Shown: piece by piece, positions 35,135-45,929 of the stretch
Layout: every line of letters starts with the position of its first letter
How positions within the stretch are numbered: position 1 is the first letter of the stretch
Assembly (NCBI RefSeq): GCF_037975245.1
Contig: NC_092563.1
Coordinates: forward strand, 31,027,960 to 31,091,959
DNA length: 64,000 nucleotides
From: Apostichopus japonicus
Taxonomy: Eukaryota > Echinodermata > Holothuroidea > Aspidochirotida > Stichopodidae
Direction of reading: 5' to 3'
Position numbers and translations under genes: made by a program
The notes under the pieces: model-generated
What the model was told of the DNA's origin: nothing
The model's input: the letters and a program-made list of their open reading frames with translations, nothing else
Databases searched by the model: none

Positions 35135-37226
35135 GAATTTTTTTGCCGACGAAAATGGCAATAACACCACGCAACAAACCAACGACTTGCATTCCAATTT
35201 TAAGCCAAAAAGCTCGTGGAATCCACCCAAGGCCCATTATGCGCCTCTTGAATCATTTATTTCGGCCATTGAAGAGGATATTAAAACACACACCTCCGCC
35301 CCAGACTTCCGCGACAATCTCAACAAAACTGAGAGACAGGCCATTCATGAACTCCGGAAGCGCGATGACATTGTCATCAAGCCAGCCGACAAGGGTTCTG
35401 CAATTGTCGCTATGGGCAAACAATTCTACAGAGAGGAGGCCAACAGACTACTCGGCAACCCTCAACACTACAAACTCCTAGATTCTGATCCTACTCAAGA
35501 AATCACACAAAACGTGAAAAGAGTCATCCAAAAGATAGTCTCTAACGGTTCCATTGACCGCAAGTTAGGCCAAAACCTCCTGGAAAACGACCCAAAACCT
35601 GGTCGCTTTTATTTTCTGCCTAAAATTCACAAAGAAGGCAATCCCGGGAGGCCCATAATATCGGGTAATGGCACAGCGACTGAAAAAATTTCCAAATTCG
35701 TGGATCTCCTCATCCAACCTCTCGTTTCGGCCCTACCGTCCTATGTGCAGGACACTACGGATTTCATCCGGAAAATTGGGGAAATCTTCCCTTATCCTCT
35801 CTGTTAGTTACCTTGGATGTGTCTTCGTTATACACAAATATCCCTAACGAAGAGGGCATTTCGGCCTGCACAAAAGCATTCAAACCGAAACGTGGCAAAA
35901 CCCCCACGAAGAAAGAATTGGCCGAATTAATGCAACTTATCTTGACCAACAATAATCTGGTATTTGGCAACAAACACTACCTCCAAATTCATGGCACCGC
36001 AATGGGTACCAAAATGGCACCGTCTTTTGCCAACATCTTTATGGGAAACCTCGAGAAAGAATTTTTATCTCGACAAAACTTGAAACCACACACGTGGTTA
36101 CGTTACATTGACGATATCTTTATGATATGGACCCATGGTGAGGAAAATCTAAAACTCTTCATTGATGACATAAACTCGTTTCATCACACTATCAAATTCA
36201 CTGCTGATTTTTCTGGACATGGCGTTTACTTTCTGGACACCACCGTGACCCTACAAAATGGTTCACTCAAAACAGACTTGTTCAATAAACCCACGAACAA
36301 GCACAACTACCTCTTACCAAGCAGTTGCCATTCACGTCACTGTACCAGAAATATTCCGTACAGTCAAGCGTTGCGCATTCGACGCATTTGCTCCTCTGAA
36401 GTCGATTTTGATTCACGCACCAAAGAACTGTCACAACACCTCCTAAACAGACAGTATTTTCGGGGTACTATTGAAAATGCCATCAAAAAGGCTAAAAGCA
36501 AACCCCGTACAGAAACATTGACGTACAAAACTCGTCAAACCAGTTCCAAAAGGGTACCATTGGTTACTGAATTCCACCCTGGTCTCCGGCCACTGGCTAA
36601 TATCATTCAGAAGAATTTTCACCTACTTCAAAGCACCGAACGCCTGAAATCAGTATTCCCAGAATTACCTGTCATCGCCTTTAAAAGACCCAGCAACTTA
36701 CGGGATATCTTAGTTCGGGCATCCTTTCGGGATGACACCCCATTAGGGGAAAGCAATACAGAAACTACAGGATCTTCGCCCTGTACACAAAATTGCAAAA
36801 CGTGCTTACTTGTCGATTCGACCGGGGCCTTTTAGAGCAACCAAACCAAACGCACGTTCCAAATTCGGCACAAAATTAACTGCCTATCCAAAAATGTCAT
36901 TTACCTCATCTACTGCAATATTTGTAACTTACAATATATTGGAGAGTCAAAAAAACACTCTTAGAATGAGAATGACACAACATAGATCGGCGATCAAAAC
37001 AAATCAGTTGCAAATCAGTTCAATCTCTAAAATCATTCAATTGAGAATTTGCGTGTTATTGCCATTGACCAGAACGATTCTTGGACAGATAAGTCTAGGA
37101 AAGCGAAAGAAAATTTCTGGGAACTAAACCTAAAGACCACGGCACCATTCGGTTTAAACATCAGAAACGATTTGCCGTCCCAGATAAACCAAAACAATTC
37201 CTTTACAATTACGACGGAATCGGATT
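35133..37226 (+). pseudogene. Penelope-like element: reverse transcriptase plus GIY-YIG endonuclease, frameshifted
   Basis: The N-terminal part has DIVIKPADKGSAIVAM and LPKIHKEGNPGRPIISGNG. A one-base frame change near 35,790 separates it from the catalytic part. That part has LVTLDVSSLYTNIP, IHGTAMGTKMAPSFANIFMG, and the YIDD of RYIDDIFMIW (about 36,100-36,125), then VYFLDTTV. A stop at 36,835 and further frame changes precede a GIY-YIG nuclease with VIYLIYCNICNLQYIGES (about 36,895-36,950). It ends with ENFWELNLKTTAPFGLNIRN near 37,190. This RT-then-GIY-YIG order defines canonical Penelope-like elements. RT length is near full, so the copy is old but not much deleted. The stops make it non-functional as read. 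Confidence 0.92.
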
Positions 37227-37361
37227 AAAATAATCCGACGCGGATTAAAATAATCCGAATTTCTAAAACTTCTGCTCAAGTCGCTTTGCCTTTACAACCA
37301 TGCCGACATCTTCTCTATAAAACAGTTGCAATTCCTGCTACTCCTTGTCACTTTCGGTGAT

Positions 37362-37402
37362 AATGCACTGAAGAAGAGCTAGTTTTGCTCGAAAGCTTTG
37401 CA
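37362..37402 (+). ncRNA. Possible hammerhead-ribozyme-like motif of the Penelope-like element
   Basis: CTGAAGA (37368-37374) fits the CUGANGA core. It is followed by GAGC, a loop, GCTC (stem II, 37376-37390) and GAAA (37391-37394). One extra A sits before stem II, and the short stem III with the cleavage-site UH is not clear. Penelope-like elements are known to carry hammerhead motifs in their terminal repeats, so position and core agree, but activity is doubtful. Confidence 0.35.
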
Positions 37403-37476
37403 AAAACCAAACATTGACTGTTTTACTTCCAATCACTTACCTAATTCAATTATTGTATCTCACTCGAGATCCAGCC

Positions 37477-37479
<3 letters not shown>

Positions 37480-37517
<38 letters not shown>

Positions 37518-37528
37518 GTATATATATG

Positions 37529-37583
<55 letters not shown>
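37480..37583. repeat. (TA)n microsatellite with TATG interruptions
   Basis: About 104 bp of TATATA with periodic TATATATG interruptions, at the right edge of the Penelope-like element. Frames of repeated Tyr-Ile across it are artefacts. Confidence 0.97.
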
Positions 37584-37587
<4 letters not shown>

Positions 37588-37630
37588 GAAATCGTAATAA
37601 GTCGGAAAATCAAGAACAGTGAAAAAACTT

Positions 37631-37703
37631 CTAGCCTCCACCGGGATTCGAACCCGGGTCTCTCGCTCTGTAAACTCTAACCACAGGGGTTATGGCGGGC
37701 CAT
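37631..37703 (-). tRNA. tRNA-like sequence (pseudo-tRNA or SINE head)
   Basis: On the - strand the B box GGTTCGAATCC (37644-37654) sits in a perfect 5-bp T stem, CCGGG/CCCGG. The 3' end TGGAGGC partly pairs with GCC..CCA at the 5' end. The D-arm region (TGGTTAGAG) is only partly A-box-like and no anticodon stem is convincing. It is most likely a decayed tRNA or the head of a SINE rather than a working tRNA. Confidence 0.55.
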
Positions 37704-38257
37704 CAGTCTTAAATCGTGGTGAATCGACTTATACCGATTTAAATCGACTTATCCCAAACAAACAAAAAACAGGGAAATTATTGTTGATTTTCGTGCAGTG
37801 CAAAGTCATGCCCCATTGTACATTGACAATAATGTGATTGATTGTATCAGATTTTAAATATCTTGGATTAACTTTCAGCAGTTCGCTTACTTAGAATACC
37901 CACGTGAACAATATGGCATCTAAAGCTAAAAAAAGATTTGTTGTATTCGTAGGCTCGCCGGTGTAGCAGTACAAATTGTAGCAAATATCCAATATTCAAT
38001 AAATACTATCCTAGTCCCAATGGGACAATTTATACTGGATTTACCAGTACATTTGGTCTCCTCGGACCTTTTGTACAATGCCATATGGTACATACTGTTT
38101 CCCGTACAGTATATGCTATGGTTAAACGAAGGGGGTACATTATTTGACGGTTGTATATTTTGTTGTAAATTGTGTCCCCTGAACACAATGTCCGCCCTAG
38201 CAGGTACGTTGGAGAAGCAAAAATTTAATTAGTAATGGACTCTGGCAGTATCCGTAT
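37704..38257. other. Intergenic, no feature recognised
   Basis: AT-rich. The open frames near 37,926-38,232 overlap each other on both strands and have no domain content. Confidence 0.4.
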
Positions 38258-38323
38258 TTGTCACATTTCGGCTTCCGTATATTTAGCAGTAAGTCGATCG
38301 ATCGTGCCGAGCGACAAATAAAA

Positions 38324-38617
38324 ATGGAAAAGTTAGCAGAAAACGTGAGACAAATTGACGATATTCTAAGAGATGGGAGCTATCAAAGTGGTTTAACAAA
38401 TATAAAACAGAGAAGGATCTTACGGAGAAAAGTACGTTTTTCATACCGGCTGAAAATGAAACTCTTGCATACCGAAATTGAAAGAAAGTTTTTCTATCTA
38501 GGGCTTCTCAACTCGCCCAAATCGAGGCAGCTAATACTAGATACTGAGATAGTCTGGTCTGCATGCATGAAACAATATAACATGCAACTAGTGGACTATA
38601 GCCTAGCCTATTTCTAG
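38324..38617 (+). CDS. Short hypothetical ORF with integrase-neighbourhood flavour
   Basis: From ATG 38,324 the frame gives about 97 residues, basic in the middle. A GSYQSGLTNIKQRRILRRK segment resembles the linker found before the zinc-binding motif of retroelement-type integrase proteins (pattern Y-P-x-G-L...K-R-x-x-R-R-K). The zinc-binding residues themselves are not present. The frame is open 22 codons further upstream but without ATG. It may be an upstream exon of the integrase-core remnant at 40.2 kb (same strand) or unrelated. Confidence 0.25.
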   Translation: MEKLAENVRQIDDILRDGSYQSGLTNIKQRRILRRKVRFSYRLKMKLLHTEIERKFFYLGLLNSPKSRQLILDTEIVWSACMKQYNMQLVDYSLAYF

Positions 38618-40220
38618 AGGAAAGTGGCACTAATACTGTACCTAACATATTTGGTTGGTAAGATATTGAAGGCCTTATAGTATTTTCTTTAGGTGTGCCA
38701 TATTCATTACATGCCAAACCTTACTGCAGAAGAAAACTTCATAAACATCTAAACCCAAATAGTGGCCATGCAATATGTACAATAATGGAAATATTTCATT
38801 TCAAACACATTAGAGTTGTAGTTAAATTTTAGTGACACTTTAGTTAAAATTACCAATCCTGTGGCCCATATAATTGTTGTTGTTTTCTTTGGGGGGCGGG
38901 GGGACAAAAAACATGATATCTCCTTGATCATGAATTTTCTAATCTCTTTGAAGGTGCTCATCTTTGCATAGGTAAACCATGCAACAGAATATTTCGAGAT
39001 TATGTTAGAAAACTACGTTGATGTACAAGGTATATTCAACAGGATGTCAAAGCTTCATTGTCTTGTAGACCTATTTGAACAAGTCGCCATAGCATTCCTG
39101 TAACTGGATTATGGAAACAGTTAATTCTCAAACTGTTCTAAGTGTACAGGTTGTCCGGAGCATGCAGTGAAGATTAACTTTAGTTAAAGTCACTCTGTCT
39201 GGACAAATTGAAAATTTACAAGTGTAAAGGGAGCCTATATAGGCTTTAAATTGTGGTCACTTTATTTAAGTCAGAAGTTTTCAAAAAGTACTTTCCTGAG
39301 AGTAATAACCCTTTAAATTGTGCCACACATTCCAAATGATGACACTAGCAGATTGAATGTCCCATGAGGTAAATTTCCTGCAAATTAACTGCAGAGCAAC
39401 CATCAATATAGGCATATAAATGTAAGTTAAAAAAGTGGACGCACTACTTTTCTGGTTAAGTGGTTTAAGCGATTGTAAATATATGGTACAGTATGGTTTA
39501 AGTTACATTTTCATGAAGGCAAGGTGAAAATAATTGGCCAAAATCCACCAACACTCTGTTTCTATCAGATATCACACTATTTTTTTTTATCTTGATATGT
39601 GTACAGAATGAAGCAATGGAATAGAACAACAGTCAAAACAAAGCCTGCAACTAGTAAATGTTTTTGAAATTTGCACCTAAATGCTGTTTTCTTTCTTAAC
39701 AGGTTGGTGTTGATCTGAATGGTCCACTGCCAGTGACAGCTGCCGGTGACTGTACATAATAACACTGTTTAAATTCTGTTCAAAGTGGCCTGAGACTAAG
39801 GCTGTGCCTAACAAGACTGCAGCATCAACTTATTTTATTACTGATGTAATGAGGTAAACATGTCTAAAACAGTTGATATTTCTCTGTACTTAGTGCCAAT
39901 AATGAATGGCGCCATATCTGTTATTTGTACCATGCATATTACTGATAGCGTATGGCAGAATGGTCAACACTGCTGTGTTTGAGTATAACTATTTCCACAT
40001 AGGTATAAAGCATACGGAAAGGTCATGAAGGTAGGTGAGAACAGACAAAGTGTAGGCTACTGTAAATCTTTGCAGGTGTAATATCCATTAATTAAGTTAA
40101 TCTAAATTTTCATATGGGTTTGTTTAGACGGAAGCATTATTCTGATATTAATGATGTTATAAACTTCATGGAGATATGGTTAACGACATCAAGAAAGTTA
40201 CACGGTTATATAAAGGTGGA
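38618..40220. other. Intergenic or intronic, no gene recognised
   Basis: AT-rich with a G-run (GGGGGGCGGGGGG near 38,890). A good acceptor-like CTTTCTTAACAG (about 39,690-39,701) is followed by a short open stretch of about 18 codons, with nothing to confirm an exon. Confidence 0.35.
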
Positions 40221-40228
40221 TTAATCTT

Positions 40229-40757
40229 AAATGTATCATGCTTGGACTGACTGTAAGCAGAGAAACTGTTTGCTTGATTCTTGAATTTCTAGATTCAGAG
40301 GGCGTTCAAGTAATTCGGAGAAGAAGATTGAGACGACACCAATACCGCGTTGCCGGGTCTAATATCATATGGCACATTGACTCGTATGATAAACTGAAGC
40401 CATACGGCATATGCATAAATGGATAAATTGATGGATTCTCTAGGCAGATCATATGGTTAAAGGCATACCACAATAACAGTGACCCACGGCTAATTGCCGG
40501 CTATTACATGGATTCGATCCGTGAGACTGAAAGATATCCAGCCGTACTTCGCGCTGACTTTGGCACCGAAATAGCATAATCAAACGTATACAGCAGTTTC
40601 TAAGGAGAAATGGTAATGATGCCCTGGCTAGTCCTAGTAACTTCCTGCAGGGCACAAGCCATCACAAACAAAGAATCGAATGTTGATAGGGTTTTCTTTG
40701 CAAGCATTGCACTCAGTTCTGGATTAATGCTTTTAGTTACCTCAGAGAGGAGGGCAT
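40229..40757 (+). pseudogene. Integrase-core (rve/DDE) domain gene, middle part
   Basis: The reading starts with a helix-turn-helix-like LTVSRETVCLILEFLDSEGV and a basic RRRRLRRHQYR. The core entry WHIDSYDKLKPYGICING follows, whose Asp is the first acidic catalytic position. After a stop at 40,426 it continues with SDPRLIAGYYMDSIRETE and the second catalytic Asp region LRADFGTEIA. Further stops and frame changes come before a remnant of the NGNDAL segment near 40,607. This matches a multicopy invertebrate and fish integrase-core family. The C-terminal exon lies at 42.55 kb and a solo LTR sits between them. Confidence 0.8.
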
Positions 40758-40858
40758 GTTCACTGGAACATACCTGTACACAACGTTGTTTCAGTTTTGC
40801 TTTCTAAATCTTATCCAAGCAATGTATTTTGTTTGTAGTCAAATAAATCCATGATATG

Positions 40859-41952
40859 TGTTACGTTGGAAAGCGAGAGGTCTCGATAATTAATTTTTAA
40901 CGAGACACAAGCCTGGGTTCGTTTCCGTAAGGAACACAGACAAATTGACGAGTCTAGAGAATTTGAATGAGAACGTAAACTATATTGAACAATGGAGTCT
41001 GAACCAACAACAACAAGTGGTAATTACAAATGTACAGAAAATTACTCACAAACTTAACAAGATAGGATACACTTTAAAACACGCTGGTCTCTTCCAACGG
41101 CGATATCCCTCAGCGGCCACGACCTCGATGACGACGATTCTCGGTCCGTTGTACAGCGAAATTCACTGGTCCTCGACGAAGTTTCTCGCGATCCCAGAAA
41201 CAGCAGTCACCTTCTTTCCGGCGATGCTCCAAAATAGAAGACGGACTTTCAGCCACAATCGAGTGAAGCACAAGTCGAACTTCTCGCCGACTAAATATTA
41301 CCAGAGTCAGTCCAAAATCAGCTTTATAGCCACCAACTCCTGGCGTAACGAACTTCCTCAACGGAGACAGAAATTCTTCACCTTCTCCGAAATAAAGACT
41401 GGAAAACTGTACTTTCACAGCAAAGTCCTCTTCAAACTTCTGAATGGAAGTGTAGAATCAATGTTGTTATCGATTTCTCAATCCTTCAGAAACTACTGGC
41501 AGTTGAGCACTGACGATATATAGTAGAATGGTAAAATATGTGTCGTCGCTTGTATTCTTTCAGAAACTGAGAAACTCTCCGATCTGGGCGGTTTTTTTTT
41601 ATACGATTCGCCATGTCAAGAATCATCTAGATCTTTCTCGTTACACTTGACCCAGTTTCTCTATTCTTGGAAGTCCTTTGCATATCTCGCGAACATTCCA
41701 GAGAATCCACGAAAATGAGTGTACAGCTTACACGCGATTTCACGTAAACCGACGTTAACCCGAGACTAGCGCGTCATCATGAGGAATATACCAGAACAAT
41801 CGTGTATTATAACATTCTGACACGGTAACCCGACCTAATTTCTCAAATACTGATTTATCACGTAGGCCATTTTTTCAAATACTTTCTATATTATAACATT
41901 AGGTTCCTCACTAGCAGTGACTAGCGTTAGGCTACAATGGGCCCTCGTAACA
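40859..41952. mobile_element. Solo LTR, copy 1 (1,094 bp)
   Basis: The segment starts TGTTACG and ends CGTAACA, the TG..CA ends expected of an LTR. It is flanked by TATG on both sides (40855-40858 and 41953-41956), or ATATG if the last A is shared. The same sequence is present at 50,600-51,699 with a different flank duplication. No internal coding region or second LTR lies nearby, so it is a solo LTR left by recombination. The open frames inside (192 codons on +, 102 on -) are present in only one copy intact and lack domains. Orientation of the parent element cannot be set. Confidence 0.85.
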
Positions 41953-42549
41953 TATGTGTTAGTAACAAATTGCTTGTTTATGATATGTTTGCAAAATGAT
42001 AAACCAGAATGCAGAAATGGATGAAGATGGGACACATTTTATACTACTGACTATGTTGACCAAATGACAGACTTGTGCTTGAACCAATGTGATTCATCAG
42101 CATTCAATATGCTATTTTAACCATGATATCTCTCCAAGCTTCCGCATCTTGAGATATTGTCTTCACATTGTTTCACAAATTGATGCCTGTTAACCAAAAC
42201 TAACCTTTGACCTCCATCAAAACAATCTGCTTCTTGTAATCAATGCAGTAAAACTACATACAACATACCAGACCTTTCAAGCTCCCAGCCTTGAAATATG
42301 GTGTTTACTAGCTAGGCGTCACCACACGCCAAAAATGTAACGATTATCATCTATTAAAACAACAGGAGGGGCGGACATAGCAAATAGAACAAGAGCATGA
42401 AAAGTTATACTTCAAAATTGTGTGCAGCTAATGATTTCTAGGTGCAGAAAGATGGATATGCGAATTCAATAAGCATTTTCACCATGGAGGTAAAATTCAA
42501 TATATACATGATTATGTTTGAACCAAACTTCGGAACACTCCAACCCTAT

Positions 42550-42732
42550 TTTTTTTATTTACATACAGAATTACAAGATCTGCAGCTTGGATGGAACAAC
42601 CATCAAAAAATAGCATCCAGATATAGAATTGGTTCTTTCGGTCGACCGGAAAGTATGTACACTGCACCGGAACTATATCAAATTAGGAGTTTACCTAATG
42701 GAAGTGCAACAGGACGAAATATAAGTATGTGA
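42550..42732 (+). pseudogene. Integrase-core gene, C-terminal exon
   Basis: The open frame has LQDLQLGWNNHQKIASR, then GRPESMYTAPELYQI. This corresponds to the C-terminal W-N-x-H-R-I-R-x-S-R...G-R-P-x-x-x-Y segment that ends the same integrase-core family. A pyrimidine-rich TTTTTTTATTTACATACAG (ending near 42,568) gives a good acceptor, so the exon probably starts at 42,569. Same strand as the core fragment at 40.2-40.76 kb; the intervening solo LTR accounts for most of the distance. Confidence 0.7.
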
Positions 42733-44630
42733 GGAAGAATGTGTCTTTAGGAATAACTTTCCCTGCGACAGAGAGATGTATATGAACTATGGTGTATTCA
42801 AATGGTAGATAATAATATTGATGTTCCAGTTACAGCATTTGATGCCATGATGTTATATTAACGTCTTAGAAGATTTGTGCTGACTGAGCTCTAGGGAAAT
42901 TTGCCACACACCTGCACCTTTCCTTTCTGTTTTTACCCTAGTTTTTCCTTTTCTTACCCAAAAGCCGTGCATCCCAAGCTCACCCTGGACAAACGTTGTT
43001 AGTTAATTTGGTTTGAGAATAAGGATATGCTTGTCTCAAACTGTGGGATCCCCTGACTTTTACTTCAATTATCTGATGTTAATATGCATGTCTTCTTTAG
43101 CTAGTCTTCTCTATGCAGCAATTAGATCAATAATTCAGTAATCAATTGCCCTATTAGCTCATAACCGCTAAACCGACCAAGTTCATATTAGCCCCCTTTT
43201 GCAATCCTTCTCCAAGGTTGTCATAGGTCTATGTACAAATGAAAATGATAATTATAGGGTACAATTTTTGTGTAGTTTCATACATATGACATATCACGTG
43301 GTAATATAGGGCACATAACCTGCAGACCTATAAGATAAAAACAAATTGTTACAGCAAATACACAGGATCATACACAACAGTGGCTTAATGAAAATAGTTT
43401 GTGGTCAAATTTTAAAAGTAGAGTTAACACCCCTCTGAGAAAGAAGCAAGGCACACCTGACAGTTGTATGGACAAAATCAAATGTAAATGCACATAGGTT
43501 GCATTTAAACTTGTTAACGGACGTATGAGGAAGGACATGAGACAAGGTGAGTAATTGAAGGAATGGAATGCTAAGAGTGTAAATGGTTGTCAAACGGTTG
43601 GCAATATAAGTAAATGGCATTAGCTGACAGTACTAGCGGTACCTGTTCTGACGAGGGATTTTTAAATACCAAGACAGAATAATGTAAAGAGGACACTACG
43701 ACTGACAGCAGTATCCTCCAACTACAGAATATTGATGTGGACACAATATGTAAGGATATAATGACTGACAGTAGTGTAACCCATGTTCTGCAGAAGCAGG
43801 CTGCGTCCAATCTAAACACGTACGACAACACATGTTACAAATATGTTACAATATAATTACACAGATTTGAAGTATTATCAAATCTGCAGTGTAAAAATGA
43901 TCATTGGACACAAGAAAATAGCATCAATAACTGAACTGATAGCTAGACAACTGAGTATCCATCTATATAAATGTTCTTCAAAAAGTGTCGTATAGGACCA
44001 TGTTTTAAGTATTGATCGGAATGATTAAATGAGACAAATTCTTTTTTTTACTTTGGTATATGTATAATTTATGACAAGAATTTAAAGAATTCTTCATAAG
44101 AACAAACTTATTCATAAAACAGAGAAATGGTGCAAACTTCAAACTGTTTTTTTCTTGTATCCAACTGGTCATAGTCAATAATTAATAGATTAAGTACATA
44201 TTTCACAACCACACTGCAAGCAATACATTTCTCAACTTTTGTATGTCAATTGTTTACACTATTAAACAATAACTCCTAACACTAAACAGCAACAATAAGA
44301 AATTCTTTGTAAAGGCTGACTTAAAAGAAAGTCAGGTGTAGAAAATATCACAAAAATATCATCGCATTTTTTTCTTAAAAAAAAAATTTAAAAAAAAAAC
44401 AGCTTTAATGAATTTTATTGACCAAAAACACTGTTTAACCTGTAAACTCATATACTAGAAACGAAAAAAAAAAATAAAATGATCATCTTGGAACTTTGAT
44501 ATTTCAGACTGGAAGACCCATTTTCATGGAATCGCCCTCATGGTAATAAAACAATTCGGCAGCATTACTGGTATTTCGTATACTGGACAAATTTTGAAAA
44601 TTAATAAATGAAACATTTCTAATATAATAT
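42733..44630. other. Intergenic, no feature recognised
   Basis: AT-rich with poly-T and poly-A runs (for example 44,370-44,400). Two overlapping open frames on - (43,405-43,831) are hydrophobic and Ser-rich, without a recognised domain. Confidence 0.4.
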
Positions 44631-44633
44631 TCA

Positions 44634-44993
44634 GGTCGTGTAAAACTTCAGCTTGAGGGAGACTTGACTGTTGTCCTGTAAGAGGATGGAACCATCATAG
44701 ATGAGGATGCGATCTTGATGGAGTTCACTAGTGCAACTTTATTGTTGTGTCAAGGAAACGAAGTATGGACACATGCTGCAAAAGATTTGCCAGTCCCCGG
44801 TCTAGCGTTGGAGGGCAGTGCTGGTACCGATTCATCGAGTACTTCTGGGCCTTCCCATAGTAGTATTGTAATTTCTTTAATTTTGCCTGGACCTTCCATC
44901 TCAACTGCCGTTTCTGGCAGTACTTCCATTGCTACTGAAGAGTTTGCTCCACGAGAAAATAGTAGTTATTCAATCTTTAATAGTGAGTCATAA
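44634..44993 (+). pseudogene. CIDE-N-like domain fragment with Ser-rich tail
   Basis: After an acceptor-like ATTCAG (44,629-44,634) the frame reads VKLQLEGDLTVVL, an in-frame TAA, then EDGTIIDEDAILMEF and ATLLLCQGNEVW. The order V-L-E-E-D-G-T-x-V-D/E...L-x-x-x-T-x-L-x-L-x-x-G-x-x-W is that of CIDE-N domains (CAD/ICAD interaction fold). A Ser/Thr/Gly-rich stretch follows to the stop at 44,991. The TAA sits where the domain has Glu. It may be an exon of the gene broken at 40-42.7 kb or a separate fragment. Confidence 0.45.
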
Positions 44994-45683
44994 TTGTTTT
45001 TGTTTTTTTGTTGTTCTATGCATGGGTACAATGCAGTCCTAAAATTCTCATTCCACTTCACTGATTTTTAGGCAAACATAAGTTCTCACCAGGCAGCTAT
45101 AACATACAAATTACAGCTCACTACAAACCACAAGTAATGAAACCTGATATTCTGTCTGCCTCCGAGCATGGAGCTAAAAAGAGCTCCATTGTAGAAACTG
45201 GAATTGTATTGTAACTGGCCAGCTGATGCATGTTTTTTAACCCTTTTCAGCTTCGGGGGTGGGAAAACAATTAGGGTCTGGGGGCACTTATCTTGTTAGG
45301 GCTGGCTATAAAGTTTAGGGACAACTTCTCTATTAGGAAGTTGATTTAGATCCATAGGGAACAATATTTGGAATTGATAATTTTTTTTAAAAATCCAAAT
45401 ATATGCAAATTATAATATGCAAATTAGGTCGCAATTTAATTTTAATTGGAAAACACCAAAATACAATAAAATCACTACGGACTTCAAAATTGACTTCAAA
45501 TTGTATGATAAAGGTTCTTCTGGGGCTGCTCTTTCAGATGATACCTTATTTTCTGAAATCTGCTGAGGATTGACAGAGTTATGACTGATTTAATTTGTTG
45601 TTTACTTTGTTTACTTTCTACAAATACAGCCTAACGTTGGCATAACGTTAGGCCTAGCCTAGCCATTTTTGTAAAAAAACGCT

Positions 45684-45929
45684 ATGGAACTTACAATTTC
45701 TGGGTCCTCAAAGGACCGAACCTTGATAAACTGGTTCGACCAGAAGGTCCTGGACCTCATCAAGGTATCTGACCAATCGTCCCACATCTTTAGGGCCTAT
45801 TGGGCCGTAATTTGGGACGCTGTGTGCAGCCACGACCTATTTGAAAATATCCACTACGTTGAAATGTACACTAAACATTCAGTATTGCCGTTCTTACACA
45901 CTATTGCGCAAGAACGTCGGTTGCTATAG
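45684..45929 (+). CDS. Hypothetical 81-residue ORF
   Basis: ATG start, with Trp-rich and His-containing sequence (NWFDQKV, YWAVIWDAVCSHDLF). No domain recognised. It follows a CpG-bearing TAACGTTAGGCCTAGCC stretch, but no splice or promoter signal decides that it is expressed. Confidence 0.2.
   Translation: MELTISGSSKDRTLINWFDQKVLDLIKVSDQSSHIFRAYWAVIWDAVCSHDLFENIHYVEMYTKHSVLPFLHTIAQERRLL

Noticed and set aside
37398-37680. Frames with long Tyr-Ile runs
   Set aside because: They are translation of the (TA)n microsatellite.
41110-41523. Overlapping reading frames of 192 and 102 codons
   Set aside because: They lie inside a solo LTR, on opposite strands, have no domain, and are not preserved over the same extent in the second LTR copy.
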